Source: Kangiella taiwanensis (GTDB lineage: Bacteria; Pseudomonadota; Gammaproteobacteria; Enterobacterales; Kangiellaceae). From it: DNA of 64,000 nucleotides. Made by a program: the position numbers and the translations under genes. Numbering within the stretch: position 1 is the first letter of the stretch; each line of letters opens with the position of its first letter. The notes below the pieces were generated by a model. The model did not search any database and was not told the origin of the DNA. It worked only from the letters and a program-made list of their open reading frames with translations. This document shows positions 25,983-38,700 of the stretch, piece after piece. The DNA lies in contig NZ_JAHCLT010000003.1 in the NCBI RefSeq assembly GCF_020005165.1, positions 186,001 through 250,000 of the forward strand, read 5' to 3'.

Positions 25983-28817
25983 ATGAGACGTATGTTAATT
26001 AACGCAACTCACCATAACGAAGAGTTGCGTGTTGCGATGGTCGATGGCCAACGCCTATATGATTTGGATATCGAGCTAGCAGGAAGAGAACAAAAGAAAG
26101 GAAACATCTACAAAGGCAAAGTGACTCGTATTGAGCCAAGCCTTGAAGCCGCTTTTGTTGATTATGGTGCAGAACGACATGGCTTCCTTCCCTTGAAAGA
26201 AGTTGCTCGTGAATACATGCACAACCCACCTAAGAAAGGTCGCCCCACCATCAAAGATGCCTTGAAAGAAGGCCAAGAAATCATCGTCCAAATTGACAAA
26301 GAAGAGCGCGGTAACAAGGGTGCAGCCCTAACCACCTCTGTTAGTTTGGCGGGTAGTTATTTGGTGTTGATGCCAAACAACCCTCGAGCGGGAGGTATTT
26401 CTCGCCGTATCGAAGGCGAAGAGCGCTCCGAACTTAAACAAATTATGGGACAACTGGCTGTACCTAAAGGAATGGGGTGTATTGTAAGAACTGCCGGTGT
26501 AGGTAAAAGCCTAGAGGAAATTAATTACGATTTCGGTTACTTACTTGAGTTCTGGAAGAACATCAAAGAGGTATCAAATACACGCCCTGCCCCATTCTTG
26601 ATCACACAAGAGTCTGACGTCATTACTCGTGCCATTCGTGATTATTTGCGTCCAGATATTGGCGAAATCATTGTGGATCGTAAAGAAGTCCATGACCGCA
26701 TAAAGACCGAACTGGGATACCAGCGCCCAGACTTTGTGAACAGAGTGAAATTCTACAAAGATGAAATCCCTCTATTCAACCGCTATCAAGTCGAAAGTCA
26801 GATTGAAAGTGCTTTCCAGCGTGAAGTTCGTCTGCCATCGGGTGGCTCAGTTGTATTTGACCAAACCGAAGCCTTACTATCAATCGATATCAACTCCGCT
26901 AAAGCAACAAAAGGCGGCGATATCGAAGAGACAGCGCTGCACACCAACAAAGAAGCAGCCGAAGAAATCGCACGTCAACTGCGTCTACGTGACATTGGTG
27001 GCCTGATTGTTATCGATTTCATCGATATGGGCCCTCCTCGCAACCAGCGTGAAGTTGAGAAAGTACTGAAAGAATCTGTTGCACGTGATCGTGCACGAAT
27101 CCAAATTGGTCGAATTTCTCGCTTCGGCTTATTAGAGATGTCTCGCCAACGTTTGCGCCCTTCTCTTGAAGAGTCAAGTCAGCACGTGTGTCCTCGCTGT
27201 AGTGGCTCAGGGGTGATTCGTGGTACAGACTCGTTAGCTTTATCAATCCTTCGTTTGATGGAAGATGAGGCAATGAAGGAATCAACAGCTGAAGTGCAAG
27301 CTGTACTACCAGTTGAAGTCGCTACCTTCTTATTAAATGAAAAGCGTCGCAAAATTGAACAAATTGAAAAGCGTCAAAAAGTTCGTTTAGTTGTAGTACC
27401 TAACCCACACATGGAAACGCCTCACTACGAAGTGCTCCGTGTTAAAGGCGGTGAAACTCTAGAAGATAATAGTTACAGCCTGATTGGTAAGCCGCCAGAG
27501 ACAGAGCTTGTTAAGAGTACGACTCAGCCTGTGCAGCCTCTAGATGAGCCAGCTCTGAAAGGTCTCAAGCATAGCGCGCCACCTCCTGCGCCAAGTAAGA
27601 AGCCGAAGAAAAAGCCTAAAAAGCAAAAGCCTGGTTTATTCAAGCGTTTGTGGGATGCCCTTTTTGGTAACGATGACAAAAAGAAGAAAGGCAAAGGCAA
27701 GAAGCACGGCAAAAACTATAAAGGCAAAGGTGGTCACGGCTCTAACCGTAAAGATAACCGCAACCACAATAATCGTCGCGGTAACTACAAAGGTAATCGT
27801 GGAAGAAACGATCGTCGACAAGATAACCGTGGACAGAACCAGGGCAAAGATAACCGCAATAAGCAACAAGACCAGCGCAAGCAAGACAATCGTCAGCAAA
27901 AGCAAGGTCAGCAACAGAAGAGCGGAAATCGCCACCCACACAATCGTAAACAGGGCCAGCAGAAGCAAAACCAGCAGCAGAATGCTCAACAGCAAAATCA
28001 GCAGCCGGTAGAGCAACGTCCGCCAAGAAAAACTCGTGCTGAGCGTCTCGCATCGGTTCAAACGCCTGCATCTGAGCAACAGAACGTTCAGCAGCAACAG
28101 CCGAAAGCGGAGAATCAACAACAAGCGACTAAGCCGCAACAATCTCAAGAGAAAGCTCAGCAACGTGAGCAAACTAAGCCTCAAGAGAAGCAGCAAAAAC
28201 GCCCTAAAGCGAACCCAGAAGATATCATGGTTTACAAGGCGCACAAGTCACTTGAGCGAACGGTAAATGATGTGTTGAAAACAGAAGAGTTGCCAGAAGT
28301 CATTGATAACACGGTAGAAACACAGCCTACTCCTGAGCCTAAACCGTCGCAGGAAGCACCTCAGCAAGAAGCGATTAAGCAAGAACCTCAAGAAGCACCA
28401 GAGGCGAAAGCCGAAGACGCTCATCAAGAAGCTGATGCTAATAAAGAGCCCGCTGAAGTTGTCGGTTTAGAGCAAACTCAAGATGAAAAGCCGACCACTG
28501 TCGAGGCCAAGCCTGTTGAAGCAGAGGAAAATACGGTTGTCGAAAAGCAACAACCTGAAATAACAGAAGTGTCAGAAGGCGCGGTTGTTTCTCAGGAACA
28601 AACTTCACAAGTGAGCGACTCAAAGCCGGCGCAAGTCTCAAATGGCCACTTATCAACCAGCGCAAGCGCTCCAGCGAGCAAAGCGATTACGGAAGATGCC
28701 ATTGAGCCGATTGCATTCAAGGCCCAACCTCATAGCTTTGATGGCGCTATAACCAAAACTTCGGACGACTCGTCTCGTGAACACAGCTCTTCACAAGCTG
28801 CAAAAACGAGTTCTTAA
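25983..28817 (+). CDS. rne: Ribonuclease E
   Basis: A 944-residue endoribonuclease that starts mRNA decay and processes rRNA/tRNA. The S1 domain is about residues 35-125. Catalytic metal ligands are D302 (SIDIN) and D345 (VIDFIDM). The zinc-link Cys are C403 and C406 (CPRCSGSG). From about 530 the C-terminal half is low-complexity: Lys/Arg/Asn-rich to about 640, Gln-rich to about 760, then acidic and Pro-rich. This is the scaffold that binds RNA and degradosome partners; its sequence drifts fast and I cannot locate helicase or enolase sites. GAGAG precedes the ATG. Confidence 0.96.
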   Translation: MRRMLINATHHNEELRVAMVDGQRLYDLDIELAGREQKKGNIYKGKVTRIEPSLEAAFVDYGAERHGFLPLKEVAREYMHNPPKKGRPTIKDALKEGQEIIVQIDKEERGNKGAALTTSVSLAGSYLVLMPNNPRAGGISRRIEGEERSELKQIMGQLAVPKGMGCIVRTAGVGKSLEEINYDFGYLLEFWKNIKEVSNTRPAPFLITQESDVITRAIRDYLRPDIGEIIVDRKEVHDRIKTELGYQRPDFVNRVKFYKDEIPLFNRYQVESQIESAFQREVRLPSGGSVVFDQTEALLSIDINSAKATKGGDIEETALHTNKEAAEEIARQLRLRDIGGLIVIDFIDMGPPRNQREVEKVLKESVARDRARIQIGRISRFGLLEMSRQRLRPSLEESSQHVCPRCSGSGVIRGTDSLALSILRLMEDEAMKESTAEVQAVLPVEVATFLLNEKRRKIEQIEKRQKVRLVVVPNPHMETPHYEVLRVKGGETLEDNSYSLIGKPPETELVKSTTQPVQPLDEPALKGLKHSAPPPAPSKKPKKKPKKQKPGLFKRLWDALFGNDDKKKKGKGKKHGKNYKGKGGHGSNRKDNRNHNNRRGNYKGNRGRNDRRQDNRGQNQGKDNRNKQQDQRKQDNRQQKQGQQQKSGNRHPHNRKQGQQKQNQQQNAQQQNQQPVEQRPPRKTRAERLASVQTPASEQQNVQQQQPKAENQQQATKPQQSQEKAQQREQTKPQEKQQKRPKANPEDIMVYKAHKSLERTVNDVLKTEELPEVIDNTVETQPTPEPKPSQEAPQQEAIKQEPQEAPEAKAEDAHQEADANKEPAEVVGLEQTQDEKPTTVEAKPVEAEENTVVEKQQPEITEVSEGAVVSQEQTSQVSDSKPAQVSNGHLSTSASAPASKAITEDAIEPIAFKAQPHSFDGAITKTSDDSSREHSSSQAAKTSS

Positions 28818-28828
28818 AGTCCAATAAA

Positions 28829-28872
28829 TAAAAATCCCGCTAATTCAGCAGTGAGTTAGCGGGATTTTTTAT
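28829..28872. terminator. Bidirectional Rho-independent terminator after rne
   Basis: A perfect AAATCCCGCTAA/TTAGCGGGATTT stem with a 12-base loop and a T run on the plus strand; an equivalent run of T residues follows it on the minus strand. It serves rne and the convergent gene at 28889-29470. Confidence 0.9.
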
Positions 28873-28888
28873 GCCAGTTGCACTGTCA

Positions 28889-29470
28889 CTATCTGTTTTG
28901 TAAGGCCCTTCCCTCTTTGCCAACGTAATGCAATTTATAGAGCTGTTGGTGAATCCGTCCGTTATGGAACGTCACTCTGAATACGCTCCCATAATCCTTT
29001 TCACTTAACAAAACCGTCGGCTCGACATCCAATTTTTGACCAGCATAAGTAATCGTAAAATTCCCGCCCAGTGCTTTTATGATGTTCGGTACCGTATTTG
29101 AATGCCCGGCTACCAATACGGTTTTACCGCAATGTTCTCGTTTAATTGTAGCGATCAACTCATCTGTTTGCTTGGGATCGTAACTCGTCTTATCGGTTTC
29201 AATAAACTCCAAGGTTTCATAAGTTCTTTTATAGGGGGTATAAAAGGCATGACTCACATCACTAATCATAGGGAGTTCAGCGAGCTGCTGCGCTTGTGCT
29301 TTTCCAGCCTTTGTTAGGCTTGGGTCTTTAGTACCATCTTCTTGTTTCTCTAAATGACGTAACACGAATACATCATAGTCTTTACAGCTGTTTTCTGCTC
29401 CTGCAGCATTTGCCTGCATGGTATCGATGGCGGTGGTTACACTAATTATCATTATAATAAAAGGTTTCAT
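28889..29470 (-). CDS. Exported histidine phosphatase family protein
   Basis: A 193-residue phosphoglycerate-mutase-like protein. The catalytic RHG-type motif is R38-H39 in FVLRHLEKQ, and the second His is H123 in VAGHSNTVPNI. A hydrophobic N-terminus (about residues 1-22) is a signal peptide, so it acts outside the cytoplasm. The RHLEK variant occurs in small secreted members of the family whose substrates are mostly unknown. It is convergent with rne and shares its terminator. Confidence 0.88.
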   Translation of the reverse strand: MKPFIIMIISVTTAIDTMQANAAGAENSCKDYDVFVLRHLEKQEDGTKDPSLTKAGKAQAQQLAELPMISDVSHAFYTPYKRTYETLEFIETDKTSYDPKQTDELIATIKREHCGKTVLVAGHSNTVPNIIKALGGNFTITYAGQKLDVEPTVLLSEKDYGSVFRVTFHNGRIHQQLYKLHYVGKEGRALQNR

Positions 29471-29592
29471 AAGTTCTCCTCAGCACAGTTTGGCTTGACA
29501 CCCTATGCTAATCTATATGGTTAAGCTTTGACAAACACTATACATTTTTGCATTAAATCGCTATATTTAACTTTAAAAAAGAGGGAGTTACG

Positions 29593-30486
29593 ATGCATGT
29601 AAGAGATTTAAACGCTGGTGATATCCTACTTTTCTCACCCGAAGAAGGTAGCTGGATATCCAAAGCAATCACATGGCTTACTGACGCCCCCGTCAGTCAT
29701 GCTGCCATGACCTATCAAATTCCAACAAAACTGGTCGAAGAGACACCGCCGGCTGTTCGCATTGCAGAGGCCACCATGCGCTTCCCTGGCCGCACTGTAC
29801 ATGTTATGCGCCTGAACAAGCCCATTGACGATTTTAAACCGGTGATGGATGTTGCCGCTCGTTACCTGAATGGTGAAGCGCCCTATGCCATGAATAATCT
29901 CTATCTGGTAGGCATGCTTCTAATCTATAAAAAGTTCACTCCAAGCGATACTACACAAAAGATTATTCTCCGCATTTTAAAGCGTCTCACAGAAAAGCTG
30001 TTGGATGCCATTAATCAGCATAAATACCCTGATAAACATCCCATGGTGTGTTCACAGTTTGTGTTCGAGTGTTATCAAGAAGCAGGAAAAGCCTATCAGC
30101 TGAGTATAAAGAGCGGTAACTTACAAAGTGATAATACGCGCTCAAGCCTGCTTCACAAAGCGTTTAAGCATAAACGTCAGCAAACGCTACTTGGAGCATT
30201 ACAGTCTGAAAAGGCTACGGACGAAGAGCTAGCTCAAGAGCTCTACAAAGCCATGAATGACGAAACACTATTAGCTTCAGGCACCGTTTCCGATGAATTA
30301 CTCGACGCTATTCACGACTTCGCACAAACATTACACGGCGTCAGCCAGCAGGTGGATTTAGACAAAGCCGATCCAAAGCAAGGCATTGCTATTCTACAGG
30401 CTCAATCTGCCATGTTCGTAACCCCAGGAGATCTACTGCGTCACTGTCCTGAGTTACGACACATTGGTGACATTAAGCTTAAATGA
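29593..30486 (+). CDS. Permuted papain-like (YiiX/NlpC-P60 type) hydrolase
   Basis: A 297-residue protein. The first ~165 residues match circularly permuted papain-like enzymes of the YiiX/YebB group. GDILLFSP opens the domain, H36 lies in APVSHAAM, and the nucleophile Cys is C153 in MVCSQFVFECYQEAG; His before Cys is the mark of the permuted form. Such enzymes include amidases and lipid-directed acyl hydrolases. Residues about 170-297 are a helical extension without recognised features. No signal peptide is visible. GAGGGAG precedes the ATG. Its stop codon overlaps the start of a diguanylate cyclase gene by four bases, implying translational coupling. The actual substrate is unknown. Confidence 0.85.
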   Translation: MHVRDLNAGDILLFSPEEGSWISKAITWLTDAPVSHAAMTYQIPTKLVEETPPAVRIAEATMRFPGRTVHVMRLNKPIDDFKPVMDVAARYLNGEAPYAMNNLYLVGMLLIYKKFTPSDTTQKIILRILKRLTEKLLDAINQHKYPDKHPMVCSQFVFECYQEAGKAYQLSIKSGNLQSDNTRSSLLHKAFKHKRQQTLLGALQSEKATDEELAQELYKAMNDETLLASGTVSDELLDAIHDFAQTLHGVSQQVDLDKADPKQGIAILQAQSAMFVTPGDLLRHCPELRHIGDIKLK

Positions 30487-32642
30487 TAGGACGACTGCAC
30501 TATGCGACAATAGCTATCAGTATCTTACTGGTAGCTATTTTGCTGGCTGCGTCGAAAATTGTAACTCAGGCAAACTTAGTCCCAATCAAGACAGACCTAA
30601 GTTTTTACGATCTCAAAGATCCCGAGCAAATTAAGAATCTAAACCGTATTCATAACGTTGATATCTTTTTAACAAAAAAAACTCAACTGAAACAAACCCA
30701 TAAACTGTACCGTATTCCTAATACCATTAAGCAGATAACTAACCCGCTTCTGGTGATTACTCCCGGTTTACTTGAAGAAACTCGCCTTTATCAACTCGAG
30801 CGAGGTAACCTACAACTGTTATCCAAAAGTACTCGTTATGACTTTAACAGTGCCCCGGAGTTTATGGCCTTTCAGCACTCGTATAACTTACAAAACATCA
30901 CATCAAAAGAGCTCTACCTCTATGTAGAGCATTATCGTGAGACATCTCCAGTAGTGGAGATATGGGAATATGAGACCTTTAACCGATTAGATAACCAGTA
31001 TAATCAACTCTATACCGCAATATTTTTTGGCATATTGCTGCTCATTTTAGTTAACGTATTTTTCTACCTCATTATTAAGCGACGGGAATACTTGCTCTAT
31101 ATTTTCTACAACAGTACCTTCTTAGTATTCCTGATGGGAAGCACTGGCTATATTTACCAATTCCCTGCATTATCATTTTTAGCAAACAACAAAAATACGC
31201 AGTTCGTATTTCTCTGTTTAAGCATGTATGGCCTATACAGCTTTACTCAAGCGTTTCTATCGACAAAAAAACTGGCTCCTGTCGAGCATCAATGTCTCAC
31301 CGTCTTCCGAGGAGCGATGCTACTTTATTTCATTACGGGCTTTATCTTCTTTCCGATACCACAAATCATCGTCAACATGACGAATCTGACGCTAGTATTA
31401 GCGTTTCCGCTCTATGTTTGGTTAGTTGTAAAGCTACTACGTCGCTCAAACCGTCAAGCCTTTTTCTTTTCCTTAGCCTTTGCCCTGCTAATTCTTGCTG
31501 GCGTTTGTCGAATTCTGACGACGTTTGATATTTTGCCGATGAACTTCATATTTAGTCAGGGCTTTGCCATAGCATCACTGCTCGAAGCAACAATATTCAC
31601 GCTGGGTTTAGCAGATCGAGTTTTACAGTTAAAGACTCAAAGAGATACTGCACAAAAAGAATACCTTGAGCGCTCTCAAGCTTATGAACTGCAAAAAAAC
31701 TTTTCGACGTTACTGAATAACATTACCCAGAAACTTCACACCAGCAAATCACAGGAATATGAAACGATCGTCGTCTCGACTTTCCTTAAAGATTTAAGAA
31801 AAAGGATCAAGTTTGTTAGTGCAGCAGCTATCTATCAAATGGATGACAAAATTCATATTTACACTGCAACCAGCCAAGAGCGACAAAAGTATTCTCAGGT
31901 AATTAGAGACAACTCACTACAGATAAAGCGCCTGTGCGATTTAAAAGCTCCTAAGCGGCTTGAGGCCGATATCATCTACGAGGATATGTTCGTCATCCCT
32001 GTGACCATGCGTAGGCACGAGTGGAGCTGTTTAATACTCGAAGTAGATGATGACTTTAAACCGACCGAGTCTATGCTCGATTTTTTGCAACACTACGCTA
32101 CAGAGCTCACTCGCTGCTTACTCAACATTGAGAGCCTGAGGCTAATTAAAACAAAAGCCGAAACTGATGACCTCACACGATTACTCAACCGAGGTGCTAT
32201 TGTTGAACGTCTCGAACTCAACTTAGTTCGAGCACAGCGTAATAATGACGATCTGAGTATCGCATTTCTAGATGTTGATGATTTTAAAAATGTCAACGAT
32301 ACGTTCGGACACGAAACAGGCGATCGTTGCTTAAAAAACTTAGCCAACCTGTTACTGGAAGAGCTACCAAACAATAGCCTAATCGGCCGGTATGGGGGTG
32401 ATGAATTCCTTATCATTCTTCCAAAAATTGGCAAATTTGAAGCTAAACGCTACCTTAAGATTGTCAGTGAAAAAATTATTCCCATGATCGTAGAAAATCA
32501 GACCTGCCGCTATACGATTAGCGTCGGCGTGTCATCACTTAAGAGTGATACAAAAGATAGTTTACAGCTGATCCGAGAAGCTGATAAAGCTCTATACGTC
32601 TCTAAGAATCAGGGGAAAAATCAAATCAACTTAGCAAAATAA
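30483..32642 (+). CDS. 7TM-sensor diguanylate cyclase
   Basis: A 719-residue membrane protein. Domains: a first TM near residues 7-27, a periplasmic beta-rich domain (about 30-180) of 7TMR-DISM extracellular type, seven TM segments (about 180-385), a coiled-coil linker (about 385-410), a GAF-like region (about 410-545), and a GGDEF domain with GRYGGDEFLIIL. The expected RxxD product-inhibition site five residues before GGDEF is replaced (PNNSLIG), so product feedback is probably lost. DVDDFKNVNDTFGHETGD supports catalysis. It overlaps the permuted papain-like gene by ATGA. Confidence 0.92.
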   Translation: MIGRLHYATIAISILLVAILLAASKIVTQANLVPIKTDLSFYDLKDPEQIKNLNRIHNVDIFLTKKTQLKQTHKLYRIPNTIKQITNPLLVITPGLLEETRLYQLERGNLQLLSKSTRYDFNSAPEFMAFQHSYNLQNITSKELYLYVEHYRETSPVVEIWEYETFNRLDNQYNQLYTAIFFGILLLILVNVFFYLIIKRREYLLYIFYNSTFLVFLMGSTGYIYQFPALSFLANNKNTQFVFLCLSMYGLYSFTQAFLSTKKLAPVEHQCLTVFRGAMLLYFITGFIFFPIPQIIVNMTNLTLVLAFPLYVWLVVKLLRRSNRQAFFFSLAFALLILAGVCRILTTFDILPMNFIFSQGFAIASLLEATIFTLGLADRVLQLKTQRDTAQKEYLERSQAYELQKNFSTLLNNITQKLHTSKSQEYETIVVSTFLKDLRKRIKFVSAAAIYQMDDKIHIYTATSQERQKYSQVIRDNSLQIKRLCDLKAPKRLEADIIYEDMFVIPVTMRRHEWSCLILEVDDDFKPTESMLDFLQHYATELTRCLLNIESLRLIKTKAETDDLTRLLNRGAIVERLELNLVRAQRNNDDLSIAFLDVDDFKNVNDTFGHETGDRCLKNLANLLLEELPNNSLIGRYGGDEFLIILPKIGKFEAKRYLKIVSEKIIPMIVENQTCRYTISVGVSSLKSDTKDSLQLIREADKALYVSKNQGKNQINLAK

Positions 32643-32667
32643 CGAGCTGATTGTCGATGATTATAGC

Positions 32668-34701
<2,034 letters not shown>

Positions 34702-35703
34702 TTATTTATTGAGAAGTTGTTTACGTTCGAACTCAACAATTTGTTCGCGATGATGCGATTCAATTTGTTTGCTAAAGTTACTCTTTGTCGCGTCTAAGAC
34801 ATAACCGCCTAACTCTTTAGTAATCCCTTGAGCCGTTTTGACCATCAAATCATAGGCTTTCATCGGTTTTTTCGGGCCAGGTAAGGTCATAAACAATGCG
34901 AGACCTCGAGTTTCTAGGTCATCAACTTTTTTCAGGTCAAAAATACCGGGCTCGAAGGCATTAGCTAAGCTAAACTGTACAGCACCACGGCCGTTAGCCT
35001 GCGCGTGACGGTGGAAAATATCCATATCACCATGACGCATGCCCTGCTCGACCAATGACTGAATTAACTCAGGGCCTTTGAATGGTCGTTCTTGTTCCGC
35101 AACAACAAATAATGAAAAGATAAGCTCAGGTTCAGCTTCAATCGACGGTTCTTCTGTATCTTCTGGATCATCAAACAGGGACGTTTGTTGTGGCTGCTCA
35201 ACCGTTGGCTCTTTCTTGGCTTCTTCGAGCTTTGTTTGATCTTTCTTTAAACTTTCTTTGGTGAACTCAAATAAGGCATCATCGAGTACAGGAATATCGC
35301 TTTCCGAAATCGTCGGCTCGACTGGACCAGAAGGCTCTGTCGGCTCGAGATTAGAGGTTTCTTTTGTACTTTTTTTTGCAGCAAGAGGTTCTTCAGGTTT
35401 GGCCTTCTCTACCTGTGGTTCTTCGCTAAATCTTGTGGCCGTCTCAGACTCCAACTCACTTGATATGCCCTCTCTTTTCAGTGGTTCACTAGACTCCTCT
35501 AACTCGTCTCCAACAACACGGACTTGTCCGATACCATCGTCATCAAACCCTGCATTATCTCGACTTTTCTCAAGTCGCTCCTGATACAGCTCACGCTCGA
35601 CACGCTCTTTTCTTACTCTTGTGCGACGCTTTGCATCAAAATAAATAAAGCCAATAATGACCAGACTGACTAAAGCTAGCAATATTGCGAGTTGCCACTC
35701 CAT
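34702..35703 (-). CDS. zipA: Cell division protein ZipA
   Basis: A 333-residue divisome protein tethering FtsZ to the inner membrane. One N-terminal TM (about residues 5-22) with a short outside tail, a basic stretch (RRTRVRKERVERE), a long acidic Pro/Glu-rich linker (about 50-190), and the C-terminal FtsZ-binding domain (about 195-333, FSLFVVAEQERPFKGPEL...). It lies between smc and ligA. Linker and C-domain order fit ZipA even though sequence identity in this family is low. Confidence 0.93.
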   Translation of the reverse strand: MEWQLAILLALVSLVIIGFIYFDAKRRTRVRKERVERELYQERLEKSRDNAGFDDDGIGQVRVVGDELEESSEPLKREGISSELESETATRFSEEPQVEKAKPEEPLAAKKSTKETSNLEPTEPSGPVEPTISESDIPVLDDALFEFTKESLKKDQTKLEEAKKEPTVEQPQQTSLFDDPEDTEEPSIEAEPELIFSLFVVAEQERPFKGPELIQSLVEQGMRHGDMDIFHRHAQANGRGAVQFSLANAFEPGIFDLKKVDDLETRGLALFMTLPGPKKPMKAYDLMVKTAQGITKELGGYVLDATKSNFSKQIESHHREQIVEFERKQLLNK

Positions 35704-35730
35704 TAAATCACCCTTACCGAATTTATTGTT

Positions 35731-38700
35731 CTATGAAGCCGCTAATGCAGCCGCTTCGTCCACATCTACTGAGACCACACGAGACACACCAGGTTCACTC
35801 ATGGTAACACCCAATAGTGTATCCGCCATTTCCATTGCAATCTTGTTATGCGTAATCGCAATAAACTGCAAGTGTTCGCTCATTTCTTTCACTAGGTTGG
35901 CATAACGACCAACGTTAGCATCATCTAATGGTGCATCAACCTCATCCAGCATACAGAAAGGTGCTGGGTTAAGTTGGAAAATTGAGAACACCAATGAAAT
36001 CGCTGTCAGAGCTTTTTCGCCACCTGACAACAAGTGAATCGTTGAATTACGCTTACCAGGCGGACGCGCCATCACCGCAACACCTGTATCCAGTAAGTTT
36101 TCGCCCGTTAGCTCTAGATACGCATGGCCGCCACCAAACACCTTAGGGAATAATTCCTGAACACCTTTATTCACTTTGTCGAAGGTTTCTTTAAAGCGTG
36201 TGCGAGTCTCGTGATCAATTTTGCGGATTGCGCTTTCGAGCGTTTCTAATGCTTCCTCTAAATCATCATTTTGCGCATCAAGATACACTTTGCGCTCTTC
36301 AGCAGCTTTAAACTCTTCGATTGCAGCTAAGTTAATGGCACCTAAACGCTGAATGCGTCCAGACACTTGCTCAATATGCTCAAGCCAAGCACTCTCTGAA
36401 GCATCATCAGGTAAGCTTTCAAGTACTTGGTCAACATCTTGCTTTGCGTCTTTGAGGATTTCTGACTGCGTATTCTGACGAGTTTTGGCTTCTTGCCAGT
36501 CCATGCGCAGCTTTTCCAAACGCGAACGAACGCCCTGCGCGCCCTGCTCCGCTTCGTGACGTAGACGCTCAAGTTTGCGCATCTTTTCGTCAATCTCACT
36601 GAGTTTATTACGCGCCTGCTTCATTTCTTCTTCGACAACAAGACGCTTCTCTAAAGCTTCTTCCAGTTCAATTTTATACTCTTCAGACGGGTCGCGATCG
36701 CTGCTTAAACGGTTTTCTAGCTCAACTTTACGTGAGGTCAGTTCGCCAATCTGCGAATTGACTCGCTCAAAGCCTGAACGTGTTGAGTTAACTTCAGCTT
36801 TTAGCGCGCTCACTCGAATCGCCAACTTTTGTTCTGCCTCTTTGGCTTCTCGAGCTTGAGTTCGACGAGTTTCTAGTTGAGCACGGCGTTCTTCGCGCTC
36901 TGCCATTAGCTTTTCACGTTTGTCGCTGTCTTGCTCCATAGAGTCAAGCAATTGCTCAATAAGCTGGCGACTTTTTGCTAACGCAGCCTCATCATCATGA
37001 ACCTGCTCTATGATATTTTGCTGTTCACGCTTGAGGCGCTCTAAACGGTTTTGCGCTTGCTCTAGCTTAGCTTGCTGTGTACCAACACTAGCACGCAACT
37101 CGCTGTGCTTCTTATTCGCCTGAGCCAACTGTGACTGTTTAGTCTGCCAAGTTTCTTCGTACTGGCTTAACTGTTCGGATAGTTGCTCTTTGGTTTCTTC
37201 AAGCTGTTCTAGAATCGCCTCTTGTTGTTCGATCTTTTGGTAAATCTCATTAAGCTCTGCTTCACGCTCTAAAATACCGGCTTCATTATCGCTGGCTCGA
37301 GAAACTCGAAGCCAGTCCTTACCCAGCCAAACACCGTCTTTGGTAATGATGGATTCTTGTGGAGCAAGACTTGAGCGCTTGTCTAACGCTTCTGATAAAT
37401 CATTAGCGACTAAGACATTATTCAAAGTACCGTTCAGCGCCGAAGCACCCTTTACTTTATCGGATAAACGGCCTGACTCAGCGGTATTTGCAGAATCACT
37501 GTTCACCAGCAGAATCGAACCTGAGGCTAATTCTGACAAGCTGGTAGCGTAGCTATCGGGAGAGTCCACCACAACCGCTTCGAGGTATTGCCCTAACACA
37601 GTTTCTGCAGCAATTTCCCAGCCACTATCGACACTAAGACTCTGCGCTAAACGCGTTTGATTACTGAGATCGTTTGACTCAAGCCACTTCACGGCTTGCT
37701 CATTATCTGAGCCGAGTGCAGCACTTTGTAATGCTTCTAGCGATATTTTACGAGATTCTAAACCGCGTAATTCTTTGCGTGTTTCTTCGAGCTTTTGATT
37801 ATGCTGGCGTTGGTCATGACGTGACTGGTTAATTTTCTCAACCGCATCCTGCACCTCTTCCTCAAGTTTTTCAGCTTGCTCTTCAGCAGTATTGAGTTCT
37901 TGTGCCGCTTTCATCAACTCAGATTCCATTGGCCCTGACTGCTGCTGGCCAATTTCATCTTTAATTTCTTCAATACGTTTTTGATGACGCGATAAGTGCG
38001 ACTCTAGGTGTTGAATCCGAGTTTTTTCAACTTCAGTTTTTTGCGCATTCGCACTAGCTTGCTGATTGAAAACATCCCAATCTTGTTGCCAAATGCGCAT
38101 ATCTTCTTCTAAATCATTCAACTGCTGCTGTTGCTCTTCAACCTGCTCAGAGTTCATTTCTAATTCTGGCTCGGCCTGTAGCAACTCAGTCATCATTTCT
38201 TCAAGTTTGGACTCGTCAAACTTTAGCTGGTCACGCAACTTATCGAGCGAAGCTTCAACTTGTGTTTTATCTTCAAGAAGTTGTGATTTTTGCTGACGAG
38301 CATGCTCAATCGCTTGCTCTAAGCGTGCAATATCTGCAGCAATACCGTAAAAGCGACCTTGAACTTCGTTGTGTGCATCCGTCAACTCAATGTGCAGTTC
38401 ACGTGACTTTTCAATTTCACTGTCTGAATGACGCTGATCGGCAACTTTCGCCTCAACTTCCGTTTCCATTTTATGAATCGCTTCATCCAGCGACTCAATC
38501 TTCATGTTGTATTCTTGCCAGCGGATGGCAGCCAGCTGGGCTTTGAGTTCGCGCTCTTCGGCTTTATATTCTTTATAACGCTCGGCAGAGGTCGCCTGAC
38601 GTTTTAAATGCGATAGCTGCTTTCCAAGCTCTTCTCGTAAATCATTCAAACGATCAAGGTTGTCACGGGTATGACGGATACGATTTTCCGTTTCGCGACG

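Noticed and set aside
27636-28244. 202-codon minus-strand frame opposite rne
   Set aside because: It mirrors the Gln/Lys/Asn-rich scaffold of RNase E, giving a Leu/Val-only protein; it is an artefact of composition.
29102-29317. 71-codon plus-strand frame opposite the histidine phosphatase gene
   Set aside because: Shadow of a gene with complete catalytic motifs on the other strand.
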